A DNA stretch of 64,000 nt from Euborellia annulipes (lineage: Eukaryota > Arthropoda > Insecta > Dermaptera > Anisolabididae): assembly GCA_023213315.1 (NCBI GenBank), contig JAKCPI010000989.1, positions 86,632 through 150,631 of the forward strand, written 5' to 3'. Shown piece after piece: positions 22,719-34,600 of the stretch. The notes below the pieces were generated by a model. The model was not told the DNA's origin, made no database searches, and saw nothing but the letters and a program-made list of their open reading frames with translations. How positions within the stretch are numbered: the stretch's first letter is position 1; each line of letters opens with the position of its first letter. The position numbers were made by a program, and so were the translations under genes.

Positions 22719-25700
22719 TCATCGAAAACCTAAAATCTCTCGATGTAGATTAATCCAATCATTTAATCGTTGAACGGGTGTCCTCTGTGCTGTTAGGGCT
22801 TTAGCAGCTTCTATAAAAGCCTCTTCGTTTCGTCTATAATACATTTCGGCGTCGGTTTCAAGTTGATTAAATTTCTCAGGGCGAATCTCATCCATTGTTA
22901 CCATTTCAGTGATGTAAGGATTAAAACGATAATAAACTTCCCCAGGCAATAAATCATTCAATATTGTATGTACAGCTGAAAATGAAAATATAAATTACTG
23001 ATCAATTTATAAATTTTGTATAAAATTTCTTTATTCTCCCAAAAATTTGCTAAATAAGTTGTTCGAAATTTTTCTTACTTTATCCTATTTATTTTTGTTG
23101 GACCTTTTTTTTAGGATATTCGCTGAAACTTTTACTTCATGTCGTGATGGGGATTCCACGGGGGCTGACGGGGCAACTGCCTTATAAAAACAGGCGAGTG
23201 TTTAATGCTTTGTGAGAGTCTATAAGATAATCTATCCCGCAACAACAATGACCACTTTGTGCCTTATTAGTTTATAAGCATACAAGGACCGAATAAAATT
23301 TTTCTTATATTGGTATTATCAAAAGAAATATTTTCAAATCCAGTCATAAACGAAAAGGTTGGTGAAAAGTTTACAATCAGAGTCTATGGAGAATTTGTTA
23401 TTCGTAAAAAAAATTGAGATAGGTATGAGTAGCCATTTTTTCATATGATGATTTCATTGTTTTTATAAAAGAAAAAGAAAAAATGAAACCTTTTGGAAAT
23501 CTCTTCTACGTTTGAACCCGAAAGTTTTTTATTAAAAAAAAATAAAATAATTTGAGTCAACTTGCGCAGAAGAGGAAAGAGAATAATATTACAAATCGAG
23601 AATAAGCTTTACTTTTTTCTAATGAAGTTAATGAAAGTCAAAATCAATTCATTCTTTTGCAACACCCTGTATAATGATAAGATTCTAAAAATGCATAAAA
23701 TCCTCTATTTATAAAGACTTTTTGCCAGCTCTGAGGTTGGTTCAAACATAGAACCGAAACGTCTGCTGTACAAAATAAATAAATAATGAAAAAATATAGC
23801 TGCATTTTCTCATTTTGGTGCTACCCTCTATGAATAAATATGAGAATTTAAATTGCTGTTTGTGTTTTCTATGTTTTTTTCGCTTATCTATCAGCATGTC
23901 GCGTTACAAGCCGTGACGTCACCAGCGACTCACACCAGGTTTCTTCGCATAATATATATATACCTTCAGTATCTGTAGCACTATCAAGAATTTTCAAAAA
24001 TTTCGTTCTCCATGAAGACGTTTGAGGAATTTCAGTTTCGCTTTTAGTTAAATGTGCAGGTTGAAGTCTTCCCGTGCCTAAAGAAATAACACATTGAAGA
24101 TAGCTATCTGGCCACAGCATTCGAGCTTCATGAATTGCTACAGCGGTGGGGTTATTCACTAAAATTCCACCATCCTAAAAAAATAATTTATATTAGCTTA
24201 TATTTCTATTTTTAATATTAACCATAAATTATTAACATACATGATGCATTAGATCGCCAGTTTTGAATTCTTCAAAATAAGTAGGCGCAGCTGCTGAGGC
24301 CCGAACAGCTTCCCAGAGTTGATAGTTATAGCCGCCCATATATTGCGATTGAACCCGTGCAGGGAGTGAATAATTGCGGAATATATAAGCCAGAACACTA
24401 CTGCTTTTGTTTATTACAGTAGAGACGGCTGATAACTGTAAAAAGAATTAGATTGTATTAATAATAAAAATTAAATATCAACTTTTTGTAAAACAATTTT
24501 ATTTATTTGAAGTTTTTTTATAGCTGATTGTAATGTTTGTAGGTAGAATGAGAAATTAAAGAGAGTGCAGCTAAGCGTAATTTCATTTATTTCACCCTCA
24601 GACCTGACGTTTCGGTCCTGTTTAGGACCATCTTAAGAGCACTAGGGGTGTTATCAATAATATCAATTTTAACATTTCACCTTTACATCAATCGTTGGTT
24701 TTTATTTCTATACATTAAATAAATGTATATTTTTTTATATAAAATAGTATGTGAATTGTATTTATAATGGCGAACTCGGTGTGAGCAGTCACATATATAA
24801 TTTGCTGGCTTCGTCATTATAGATATATTTCACCTACTACTTTATATAAAAAATATACATGTATTTAATTTATAAAAAGAAAAACCAACGATTGATGTAA
24901 AGGTGAAGTGTTAAAATTAAATATTGATAATGACACCCCTAGTGCGAGGATGATGGTCCTAAACAGGACCGAAAGGTCAGCTCTGAAGGAGAAATAAAGT
25001 TGTAATTAGTTGCACTCTCTTTAATTTCTCATTCTACCTACATATATATTATTAGGATGAAGCCTCAATTTTAAGATTTTCTCACATGAGTAGAAATGAT
25101 ATGAAAAATATCGTTACATGAACGTTGTGGTTCCCTAGCACATTGTCACAATTGTTCCATAAATAATCAAAATTATGGGAGTAGACCACATTTTGTATTA
25201 ATTATTTATTAAAAATATATAAATACTGTACAACGTTTCGACTGCCTATTCCGCAGTCGTTTTCAAGTACTGTTCACTTGTTACAACTCAAGTGAACTAA
25301 CTTCTAAGGGACCGTCATAGATGGGGACCGTTACGTGCATTTTATATACAACGACGCCAGCGCCATCTACAGTCTTTGTTTATAAAGATTAGATCACTTG
25401 AGTCGGAGTAAGTGCACAGTACTTGAAAACAACTGCAAAATAAGTAGTCGAAACGTTATACAGCATTTATATATTTTTAATAAATAATACAAAATTAAAA
25501 ACTTCCATAATAATAATAATAATAATACAAATCAACAAAATCTTCATAAATAAGAGTGAAAATGTTGGGAAATACTGGTATAGATGTTAGAATTTTGAGT
25601 ATATTAATCAGACTATAAATAATTAAAGCTTTATTATCTATAAAAGAAACTACTTATTTAAAAAATACCTTGGGACATTTAGAATTTCGTGATGTTTTGA

Positions 25701-28700
25701 TCATAAGTGTTTCTCCAACATATTGCTTGAGTAATTTTTCCCACATTTCGGTATCATAGTAAGAATGACTCCATACTAGTCGATTTGCACCAACAATTCT
25801 TGATTGAGTAAAGATTTTCGTGCTTAGCTCTTTGTAGAGAAAAGATACTTCTTCCAACGGTTTCATTTTTGCACCTGAGGATTAAAAAAACAAAAAAAAA
25901 AAAAAACAAATAGAGATCATTCTAAGAGAAAAAATATAAATACTTGAGAATTGTTACTTACCAATAACCCCCATAAGAATAGCTCCAGTGCTTACTCCAC
26001 AAATATAATCAAACATTTCATATACCGGCTTCCCGGTGAGCTGCTCTAATTTCTTTAATAATTCAATTGCTAAAAGTCCTCTAAAAAAATAATATTTTCT
26101 ATTATATAACGTATAAATAAAATAAATAAAACTTTGATCTTAAATTACCTAATCCCTCCGCCGTCAATAGACAAGATTCGAATTCCTCGTCCTGGTAGGG
26201 GTTGGGAATACCCTAAAATTGCAAATGCTTCCCGAAGTGCATCTTGACAATTTATGTCTTGAGTTTCAGAACGGACACGAAGAAGGGTACCGATAGCTCC
26301 ATCCTAGAAATATATTGTCAATTATTAACTAAAGTGGAAGTCTTTTATCATAACTTTATTTTTGATTCGCCCCCATAGTTGGAATTTTTATACATTAGAA
26401 ATTGATTTATTTGTTTACCTTCGCTGCAAGTTTAATTGCAAGCGGATATTGATGAAAATGAGCAATCATATCTTCTATTCGTTTCAGTTTTGAAGCATCA
26501 CTTTCCGCTGAAATAATTGAAGAGATTACATGCTTTGTTCGCGATAAAAGATTTTCCTGTAAAACATTTTGCAATTAAAAGTATAATCCTTTACGTGTCT
26601 ATACTCATTTATTTTCTTGTTATATTTAGAGAAGGTTCAAATAAAGGCTAGGGTCTGGTAGCTACTGTGAGGTTTAACAGAAACAACGTAAAATGTTCAT
26701 TTAACAAGACAGTGAGTTTATTTTTTGTTGGTGAGGCCAAGCGCGTAAAATGTTCAATTGTCTAAGTTTCAAGGTGATGATCCATTTATAGATGGCGCTG
26801 TGGCTCAACAATTCTCAATTTTTTTCTGTTTTCAAAATTTTTTCAGAAATTCAAAATCTAAGCAGCACACTCAAAACTGGGTATAGCTTATGGCGTAAGG
26901 ATAATTTTATTTGTTTTAGTTTAAACAGTTACTTGACACCTTAATCCAATTTTAAACTTATCATAAAGCAAATATTAGGCCATTTTTTCTTTGCAGAAGG
27001 CTTAAAGAAAAGCCGAAATATATTAGTAAAAATAAAATAAAGAATTAAAGGGAGGCAGATATTAAGTCCCTGCTTGTTAAAACAAATCGAATTATGATGA
27101 CAAAGTTTTGTAAGTGAAGGTCTCAATGTCATAATTTGTTTCGAGTGTATTTTTAGTGCCTCTACGAATTTATGGGTAAACTAAATATAGATAGATCCTA
27201 CTTTCAAAATCAGCAATTTTTAAAATACTTTTGGCAAAAGAGAGATACAGGGGTTGGACAAAATAATAGGAACCGTATATTGAGCAATATTTATTTATTA
27301 ATAATGTGTTGAGCTACCATTTGCTCGTAGAAATTTTTACAGGCAACCTCGAGGTCTCTGTGCGAACTTGGGAGGGGGGGGGGGGTGAAAAAACATCAAA
27401 ACCTTTTAACCTTTTTCAGTTTTTTGCTTATATTTCTTAAACTAAACATATTTTCTGTACCATAGAATGTTGTAGAGTATTAAATTTGCTAAAACTTGGT
27501 TGATAAATTAAGTCTGTAAACTCAATATTAACCGAGATAAGGCCGAACGAATTTTGTTTGTTTTATATTTCAAGAAACTTTGTCTAACTTTGATCGGCCG
27601 GTTAATATTGGGTCTACAAATTGGATTTATCAACCAAATTTTAGCAATTTTAATACTCTACAACTTTCTATTAAACTATGGTTCCGAAAATATACTTAGT
27701 TTACGAAATATAATCAAAAAACTGAAAAAAGTCCTAAAATTTTGAGGTTTTTGTCCCCCTCCCCCCTCCCTCTCGTCCCCCAAATTAGCAAAGCGTCCTC
27801 GAGGTCGAAAACTTAAAATAGCCATCCTAGAGTAACCCCAAAAAACCTGTAAAAATTTCTACAAGCAAATGGTGGCTCAACATATTATTAACAAATAAAT
27901 ATTGTCTATATGTCCGGTGCTCATATTATTTTGTCTATCCCCTGTAGAATCTAAGAGAAAATATTACAAGCTTAATTTGTGATAGGTTTTATGGAAATTC
28001 CTTCACTAGAATTTAGATAAGATAAATAATGTAACACGGACTTGAACCTTCTCAAATAGTGTATGTTACTTGGTAAAATACCTACAGAGGAGATAGTTTG
28101 AGTTTTATTTCTCCATTTAATAAGTGGCTCTGGTGATGGAGACGAAGAAGGTTGTAATTTCTTTGTTATTCCAGACAAAACATGAGGCAAGAGGCTTTCA
28201 CTTGGAGGGGTATTATCGGAGGCTGTGCTCTGGACCACTTCGGATGCCTCTTTTTTCTGATTGTTTTCTTTCGCTTTTTCATTTTGCTCGGGTAACGATT
28301 TGGGTTGGCTGTTATCATTTTCCAAACTTCGAGAGCTTGTGATCGAAGGTAATTTTTGCAAAATATTTGCCCATTCTTTATTAAGTACAAATAAATATCC
28401 TTTATTTGTTGATGTAGCTTTTGTTAAATATTCCTTCAAATTTAATAATAATTTCATTTGATTTGCGGACAAATTTCGTATTTGATTTCCAATTGTCATT
28501 TTAAGAGCATTTTTTTCTGTTGGTGCACTTTGTGTGGAAATACTTCTAGAAAAAATAATTTCTAGTATAAATACAAACTATTTAAATATTACAATATTCT
28601 TTAAATTTATATTTTCTTTTGAAATCGAATTCACTATTCCATTTTGACATAAATCTAATCTTTATCATTTTGGAGAGGCCATTTAAGAACTAGTTCATTC

Positions 28701-29527
28701 GTTTAAGATTCGTTCTTTTTTAAAAGCAACAAAAAACCAGCTCGCTTCAGAATAATATTTTTAAACGCTTCCAAGTAAAAAGAAGTTACAAAAATACAAT
28801 ATTTTATAAAAACTACACAATATAATAATTATAAATTTAGTATATAATGAGAACTTACAAAAAAAACTAGATCTAAATTTTATTTGGCTTCTAGGGTCGG
28901 TTTAACAATGGCAACAAACGCTATGGGCTCCGCGTCACTAAAAATGTAAATATTTTTAAAATTTCATGGAAATTAAAAATATTTGGATAAAATCAGACCT
29001 TGGATAAAATTTTTTTTTTAATATAGAGAGGGGTTCTTTCTAAAAATGTTTCGACTTGGCACTATCTTAATCCGATCTTAAGCTTTTTCTTCCCTAAAAA
29101 CTTTTTAAACCCATCAATTTGACAAATGAGATTAAAAGAAATTTTTTAGGCATCAAGAATTTAGTGATAGAAAATAAAATTTATTCTACAAGGACAAAAA
29201 ACACAACTATTAAGAAAAAATTCCTTCATTAAAAGAAATGAAATAACTATTGCATCATAAATCAGCTGTTAACTTGAACTTGAACCATAGCAACTCTATT
29301 TTTGGTATTTATATTTTCAAAAATATTCAAGGCTTTTTTTGGAGTGGCTTCTTCTATTATCCCCAATGAGACTCAAGATTATTTGTAACAAAATAATATA
29401 CATAAATGATCTTGAATATTTCTTTTTTTTATAATTTCCTGTTCAAATTAATTTATTCATTAGATAATTACCTTGCTACTCCACTAGCGCACCTTCGATA
29501 ACATAATATTCCCTTACTTAAGGACAT
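22719..29527 (-). CDS. PNPLA8: PNPLA8-like calcium-independent phospholipase A2 gamma
   Basis: Membrane-remodelling patatin-like lipase. Nine exons: 29527-29472, 28545-28086, 26556-26419, 26303-26149, 26080-25962, 25874-25669, 24435-24241, 24174-23964, 22975-22719, giving 598 aa with all phases closing. Oxyanion loop DGGGIRG at 265-271, nucleophile elbow GVSTG at 298-302 (Ser300), catalytic Asp in DGG at 444-446. The tail [14 protein letters not shown] matches the iPLA2-gamma subfamily. Exon 1 encodes [18 protein letters not shown], basic and free of acids, followed by RSISTQ, which looks like a mitochondrial presequence. It joins exon 2 in phase (AG|A), which is why I chose it over the ATG at 28499. 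The exon 2 donor is TCT|GTAGGT, the only nearby donor with the right phase. There is no C-terminal SKL; the protein ends LGFR. The region before the lipase domain is short compared with vertebrates. Confidence 0.93.
23731..23763 (+). ncRNA. Hammerhead-like core
   Basis: CTGAGGTT - GGTTC(AAACATA)GAACC - GAAACGTC: a catalytic-core-like order with a perfect 5-bp stem II. It is followed by an AATAAATAAATAATG stretch and GCTGCATTTTCTC. PNPLA8 intron 8. Degenerate at CTGATGA. Confidence 0.4.
24538..25043. repeat. Palindromic unit with two divergent hammerhead-like cores
   Basis: Outer ends are inverted: GTAGGTAGAATGAGAAATTA (left) and its complement near 25020-25040. Inner cores: minus strand 24636-24606 (GATGGTCC...GGACCGAAACGTC) and plus strand 24945-24979 (GATGGTCCTAAACAGGACCG then AAAGGTC). 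Both point outward. Together they look like two inverted Penelope-type termini. PNPLA8 intron 6. Confidence 0.6.
25189..25497. repeat. Second palindromic unit with divergent GAAACG cores
   Basis: Inverted ends (TTTATTAAAAATATATAAAT and its complement) enclose minus-strand 25270-25231 (GACTGCGGAATAGGCAGTC then GAAACGTTG) and plus-strand 25420-25458 (ACTGC...GTAGTCGAAACGTTA). Same geometry as the unit at 24538-25043 but a different sequence family. PNPLA8 intron 6. Confidence 0.55.
27248..27944. mobile_element. Tc1/mariner-class non-autonomous element
   Basis: Left end CAGGGGTTGGACAAAATAAT and right end with the inverted form (ATTATTTTGTCTATCCCCTG), flanked by TA (27246-27247, 27945-27946). 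Internal inverted blocks include ACCATTTGCTCGTAGAAATT and its complement. 697 bp; the 63-codon frame inside is not a transposase. PNPLA8 intron 2. Confidence 0.75.
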
Positions 29528-30143
29528 GATTCTTGAAAATCACAACTTTAAATGATCATATAACACTTAAGTTCAAAGGTTTCTCTGACACTAACTCAAC
29601 GTCTGCGATTTGATTATAATTTATGCTTAGAAAATGCGCAACTTCCCTCCCTTCACTGACAACGCAGGAACACGTGTCAAATTTGGTGTAGTGGGGGTAA
29701 AAAGAGAAACGCGGAACCTTGTAGTAAAAAATAAATTCAAGGGCTTGTTTTTTTTTTTTTCATATATATATATATATTACAGATCAGGCGATGTGTGATG
29801 ACTTAATTTAAAATCTCAATAACAAAATATTGTTTATCTTCTCTTATGACTGTTGAAATAACAATTAGAAAAAAAAAATGGTTCAAAATATTTGTATATA
29901 TATATATTAATATATGGCATAATATTTTCCATTTTAAATATTTAAATTTATTTTTGATAATAATACAAGTCGGCTACAATAATAAATTTTCATTTTTCTC
30001 TCCTAAATTTATAAAAAAAGAATGGGAGCGAGGATCACAAGCAATATCACACCCAACCCCTGTATTTATAAATAAACCAGGAAGAATAAAGAAATCATTC
30101 ACTTTGACATGAAATTACTAAAAAGATATATAAAATTAGATTT
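29528..30143. other. PNPLA8 upstream spacer
   Basis: Putative promoter side of PNPLA8 (minus strand). Contains a (TA)n tract at about 29763-29778, a T run and AT-rich sequence. An 88-codon open frame at 29846-30112 is low-complexity and unrecognised. Confidence 0.35.
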
Positions 30144-30513
30144 AATAAGAGTGTGAGTGTTGTTTATTGGTGAGGCCAAACATCCCATGGTCCCCGGCAT
30201 CGAACCCAGGATCTCCAGCTTTTCCAGAGCATCAGCGTGCTGTTCATTGCACCAGGCCACCGGACTCGACCTACACCAATAAAACTCACTTGCTCTGATA
30301 TGCGAGTTAACCGTGCAAGAAGAAATATTTATCACTTTGTTAGTAACGGTAAACTCACATATAAGGGGAAGTAAGTTTTATTGGTGTAGGTCGAGTCCAT
30401 GGCCTGGTGCAATGGACAGCACGCCGATGCCCCGGAAAGGCTGGAGATCCTGGGTTCAATTCCGAGATGGGATGTTTGGCCTCACCAATAAAAAATATTC
30501 ACACTCTTGTTAA
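30144..30513. repeat. Foldback pair of tRNA-derived SINEs
   Basis: The arms are inverted copies: AAGAGTGTGAGTGTTGTTTA...GGCCAAACATCCC on the left, GGGATGTTTGGCCTCACCAA...CACACTCTT on the right. Each arm contains TGGCCTGGTGCAATGGACAG (A-box-like) and GGGTTCAATTCCG or its complement (B-box-like). Same family as 4907-5080. Explains the mirrored open frames here. Confidence 0.65.
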
Positions 30514-31278
30514 ATATATCTAAGACAGTTAAAGTCCGATTCAAAGTATTTTGAATACTATTATCTTATTAAAAAATATATAGATCTTAAAAAATGTTTA
30601 ACTATAAAATTAGAGTCTAAAAAAGTGTAGAGTTGATGCATATACACTTGTGCAGAAAGATCGGCCACCTCAACCCCGTCCCAATAATATTTTTTTTTAT
30701 TATTCTTATTATACAATATTAAGAGGTTATAATGAAAATGAATTAAGAAGCAAAAAGTGTATAGTTTTTAAATAAAAATAAAAATTTATTTTGAAAATAA
30801 AAGTAATGAATTATCTTATCTTATAATCCCGAAAATTGCGTTCTGAACATATTTTTGATGATCATTTTAACAAACATCCGTCATACTCCTTATTATTATG
30901 ATGCGTCACGTTATTTATAAAAGGTATCTTCTCAAGATTTCTATTTATTTTTCTGACCAGACCATGGCGTGGTTACCTTTGGACCAATCAGAGATGAGAC
31001 GCGCCTCCTCACCTCTGACGTCATCCTTGGCAATGGTTTAAGCAAATACAAACTAATCTTATTTATCTCAGTGCGTTATAGTTTAACAGTAATGCGAAAT
31101 AATATTTTATCATATCTATATATTTATAAATTTAACAAAAAAAAAAAAAAACTTGAAATAAATAGGCATCTGTGTACAAATTGGCAGATCTGTGGTTCGA
31201 TTATCTCTTTTTTCTTTTAGAGTAAAAATAAGTATTGATTATATGTACTAAATACTCTAGAGATCTTTATGTGATATT
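30514..31278. other. Spacer, no gene recognised
   Basis: AT-rich. Includes GGACCAATCAGAGATGAGAC with a CCAAT box at 30984 and CTCTGACGTCATCC (CRE-like TGACGTCA) near 31015, followed by an 83-codon low-complexity frame. It could be regulatory, but no gene starts nearby. Confidence 0.3.
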
Positions 31279-31447
31279 CATGGGCGTAACTAGAGAATTT
31301 GGCTGGAGGGGGGGAGGCATGGGACCAGCTATCCTCTGGGGGGCCTGGAAAGCCCCATATTTTCTCAATTTTTCTTGGGGCAGGGAGCTTTCTGGGGGGG
31401 GCCACGAGCCTTCTCCCCCCCTCCGGCACCCCCTAGTTACGCCCATG
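31279..31447. mobile_element. hAT-type MITE, CATGGGCGTAAC family
   Basis: Inverted ends CATGGGCGTAACTAG and CTAGTTACGCCCATG are flanked by an exact 8-bp duplication GTGATATT (31271-31278, 31448-31455). 169 bp with G/C runs. A close relative lies at 63459-63615. Confidence 0.85.
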
Positions 31448-31618
31448 GTGATATTAAATAATTTGTTATTTATCCATTCATTAACAAATTAAGAAAGCAT
31501 TGTTTTTAAGAAATTATATTTAATTTAAATGTATGTTTAAATTTCTTTTAACTATAATCATATTATATTTTATTGATGATCAATAGGAAATACAAACTGT
31601 ATGATGATATAAGATTTG

Positions 31619-34600
31619 TTATAATTGAAAATTATTTGAAACCTCTTTAATGAGAGAATCAGGGCAATGAGAATTATTTTTGGAATATTCTAAAAGATTT
31701 TTCAATCCTAAAAAAAAAATAAATATATATAGTAATTAAATTATTATTATTAATATTTAATAAAAGTACTTACTTGTTTTATCATCATCCGTTAAGAATA
31801 ATACTAGAGCTTGGAATCGTTCGACTTTTGTGATTCCTTCAAGAAATGCAATTACGGAATCTCTGGCTTTCATAAAGTGACTTTCTAAAATTTCCAAAAT
31901 TTGGCTCAATATTTCACTTTCCAGAGAATAGTTGAATAATTTAGGAATATTTTTAGGATCTATAAGCTGTAAAAAAAAAAAATGAATTATTTTAGATTTC
32001 GTAATTATATTATAGTTCATTCCCAACCCCAAAAAGGAGAGGAAAGGGATCAATAATTGTTATTAAATTTATATTTTTTATTGGAATCAGATTTAATTTA
32101 ACCTGCCGTTAGTCGCACCTAAAAAACTCTTTAAAATGTGGCACATATTAGCCACAAGCCTCCTCTATATATAATTTTAATATATGTAAAATAATTTTAA
32201 AGAAAACTATCGATTTTTATGGACAACCTATGGAAAGAAAATGATAAAATCACGGTCCATCTATCTTAGATGCCCTAGGGCGCCTAAGTCGGTATCGAGG
32301 GGCGCCAAAGGCTTGATGCCAATCCAATTGAGAGGGGGGGGGGCGAGCGCCCTCCTTCGCCTCCACCTCCTAGATACAAGTGACTAACGGAAGGTTAAGA
32401 AAAGAAAAAAAACGGGAACTTTGTAAATAGAGAGAGAAAAACAGTTGATAGTTTCCCTTATAAATATTCCTAGATTATAATTAATTTGAAATAAATTAAA
32501 TTATAAAATTAGAATTCCCACTATGGTGACAATAGCAGGCCAACCAAGGTGTTGTGTCTTACTTTTAAATATTGATATTTCAAATCGGGATAATTTCTAA
32601 TATTTCTCCATTCATTAATGAATTCCCCAGCTGAAGAAGGCTCAGATCCAAGAGTTGGAACTTCTTCCTTTACTTCCTGGACAATTGGTTTTGTTTCTAA
32701 ATCATTTTTCGCCTTTGGTTCATTATTTTCTTGTTTAGCTGGTCTAGAATTCATTTCGGAAATTATTTTCTCTATCATCAAATCATCAGCTTCTTCTATA
32801 TCTAATCGTATTAAAGGTTCCTAAAAAAACAAGATTTATTATTATTCATCTCTTTTCAAACTTTGATCTTTATAGGATGAAAAGAGCCAACTTTCGAACG
32901 AAGATGTGGTGGTTTGTTTATTAAATAAACAACTTCATCTGGATTATATTCGCCCAAATTATTTTTTCTTTCTCTATCAACTTTAATAGTATTTTTACTT
33001 TTTACTTCTCTATTATTTTCACTATCATTTGTTTGTCCAATCCCTTCTTGTTCTTCCTCACATTCATTATCTTTAGATTCATTTGGAATAACCAACTGAA
33101 AAAAATTATAAATTAATATATTAATGAAAATATTCTTTTAATTCTCTAATTTTTTAATTTCACTCCGAGAGATTAAGGTGCGCGTCTCGAAAAACGGTTA
33201 GAAAGCTACCGAGTTACTCGAGGCGGCAAGAGATGGCGTTAGTTTTTTCCATAGGAATACAAGGGACTTATTTCATTTCATTCTAGAGCTTCCAGCTAAT
33301 TAATTAAGGGTAAAAAATTAATTATTCTTTAACACAATGATTACTAATTTAATTATCTACAACTTATAGAGCTCCTTTTTTTAAAATATCTTTTATTTAA
33401 TGCGATTAATCTAAAAAAAAAATTTTTTTTTTTTTGAAAATCAAAAAAAGGGCTTCTATAAGTTGTAGATATTTTAAATAGCTTTAATTTAAAAAAAATT
33501 TGAGGTCGATAGCTTCAAAATTATGGCCGCTGGAAACTCCCAAAATTGGCACCCCGAGACGCGCACCTTAAGTATCAAATGTCGAAAGGCCAAAATAATT
33601 TTGATTTTAAATACTAATTAAATAATAGAAATAAGAATACCTGAAGTTCATTAATTCGTTTATCAAGTTTTTCTAATTCAATTTTGCATGGAACATTTTC
33701 AGAATTTATTTGTAGAGCTCTAACAAAATCTTGTCTAGCTTCGAGAAGTCGACCACTTTGCATTCGAGCCAAGCCTCGTCTATAAAAGGCTTTAACATAG
33801 GAAGGATCTAATGAAATAGCTCTTGTTAAATCAGCTTCAGCTTTAAGCCACCTGTCAAAAATAAAAAGTCATATAAATATAATACAAATTTCAAACAATT
33901 TCATTCTCTTTTTTCCGGAGTTGTTAGTTTGTTTAAAAATTATACTTACTCCTTTTTTTTAATAAAACACATTCCTCTATTGGCATAAAATGTTCCATCT
34001 TGATTATTCAATTCAATCGCTCGAGAATAAGATTCAATTGCTTTATCCCATTCATTTTTCCGAAAGTGTAAATTGCCCTAAAATTATAATCAAATTAAAT
34101 AAAAAATATTGTTAAAAGATATAATATTTTTTCTAAAATAAATGGAATGACCCGAATGACCACCGAGTAAACGCGAAAAATAAAAAAAAGAAAGGACGAA
34201 TGTTCATATTATATTTAGGAAAAGTGAGGAATAAGACGATTTTAAGGCAAATTTACTATAGATTTTAAATAACAATACATTTTCTTTATAATCAATTTAA
34301 TCCATCGGAGATTATGCGCAAGTCCAATCAGAGTTGTTTCTGATGAACATGAAGTCGGTGCTTGTACAGGGGCATCTAGCAAACGCCAAAAATTGATCTA
34401 CCACCGAGCGATGACAAGAATGGCCTTGAGTTCGACAGCGTTTGACAGATCATTTTCTGTGGAGTCTGTGAGGGTATGGAATGGCATCCCGGAGAGAGTC
34501 AGACGATTGCGTTCTTTGGCCGCATTTAAGGCCCAATATTATCAATATCTAATTGGAGAGCAGAGGGGGTCGGTCGATTGAGTGGAACGGGGATTGTGAG

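Noticed and set aside
27554..27745. 63-codon frame inside the 27248 element
   Set aside because: Hydrophobic, low-complexity, lies in a palindromic non-autonomous transposon and shows no transposase motif.
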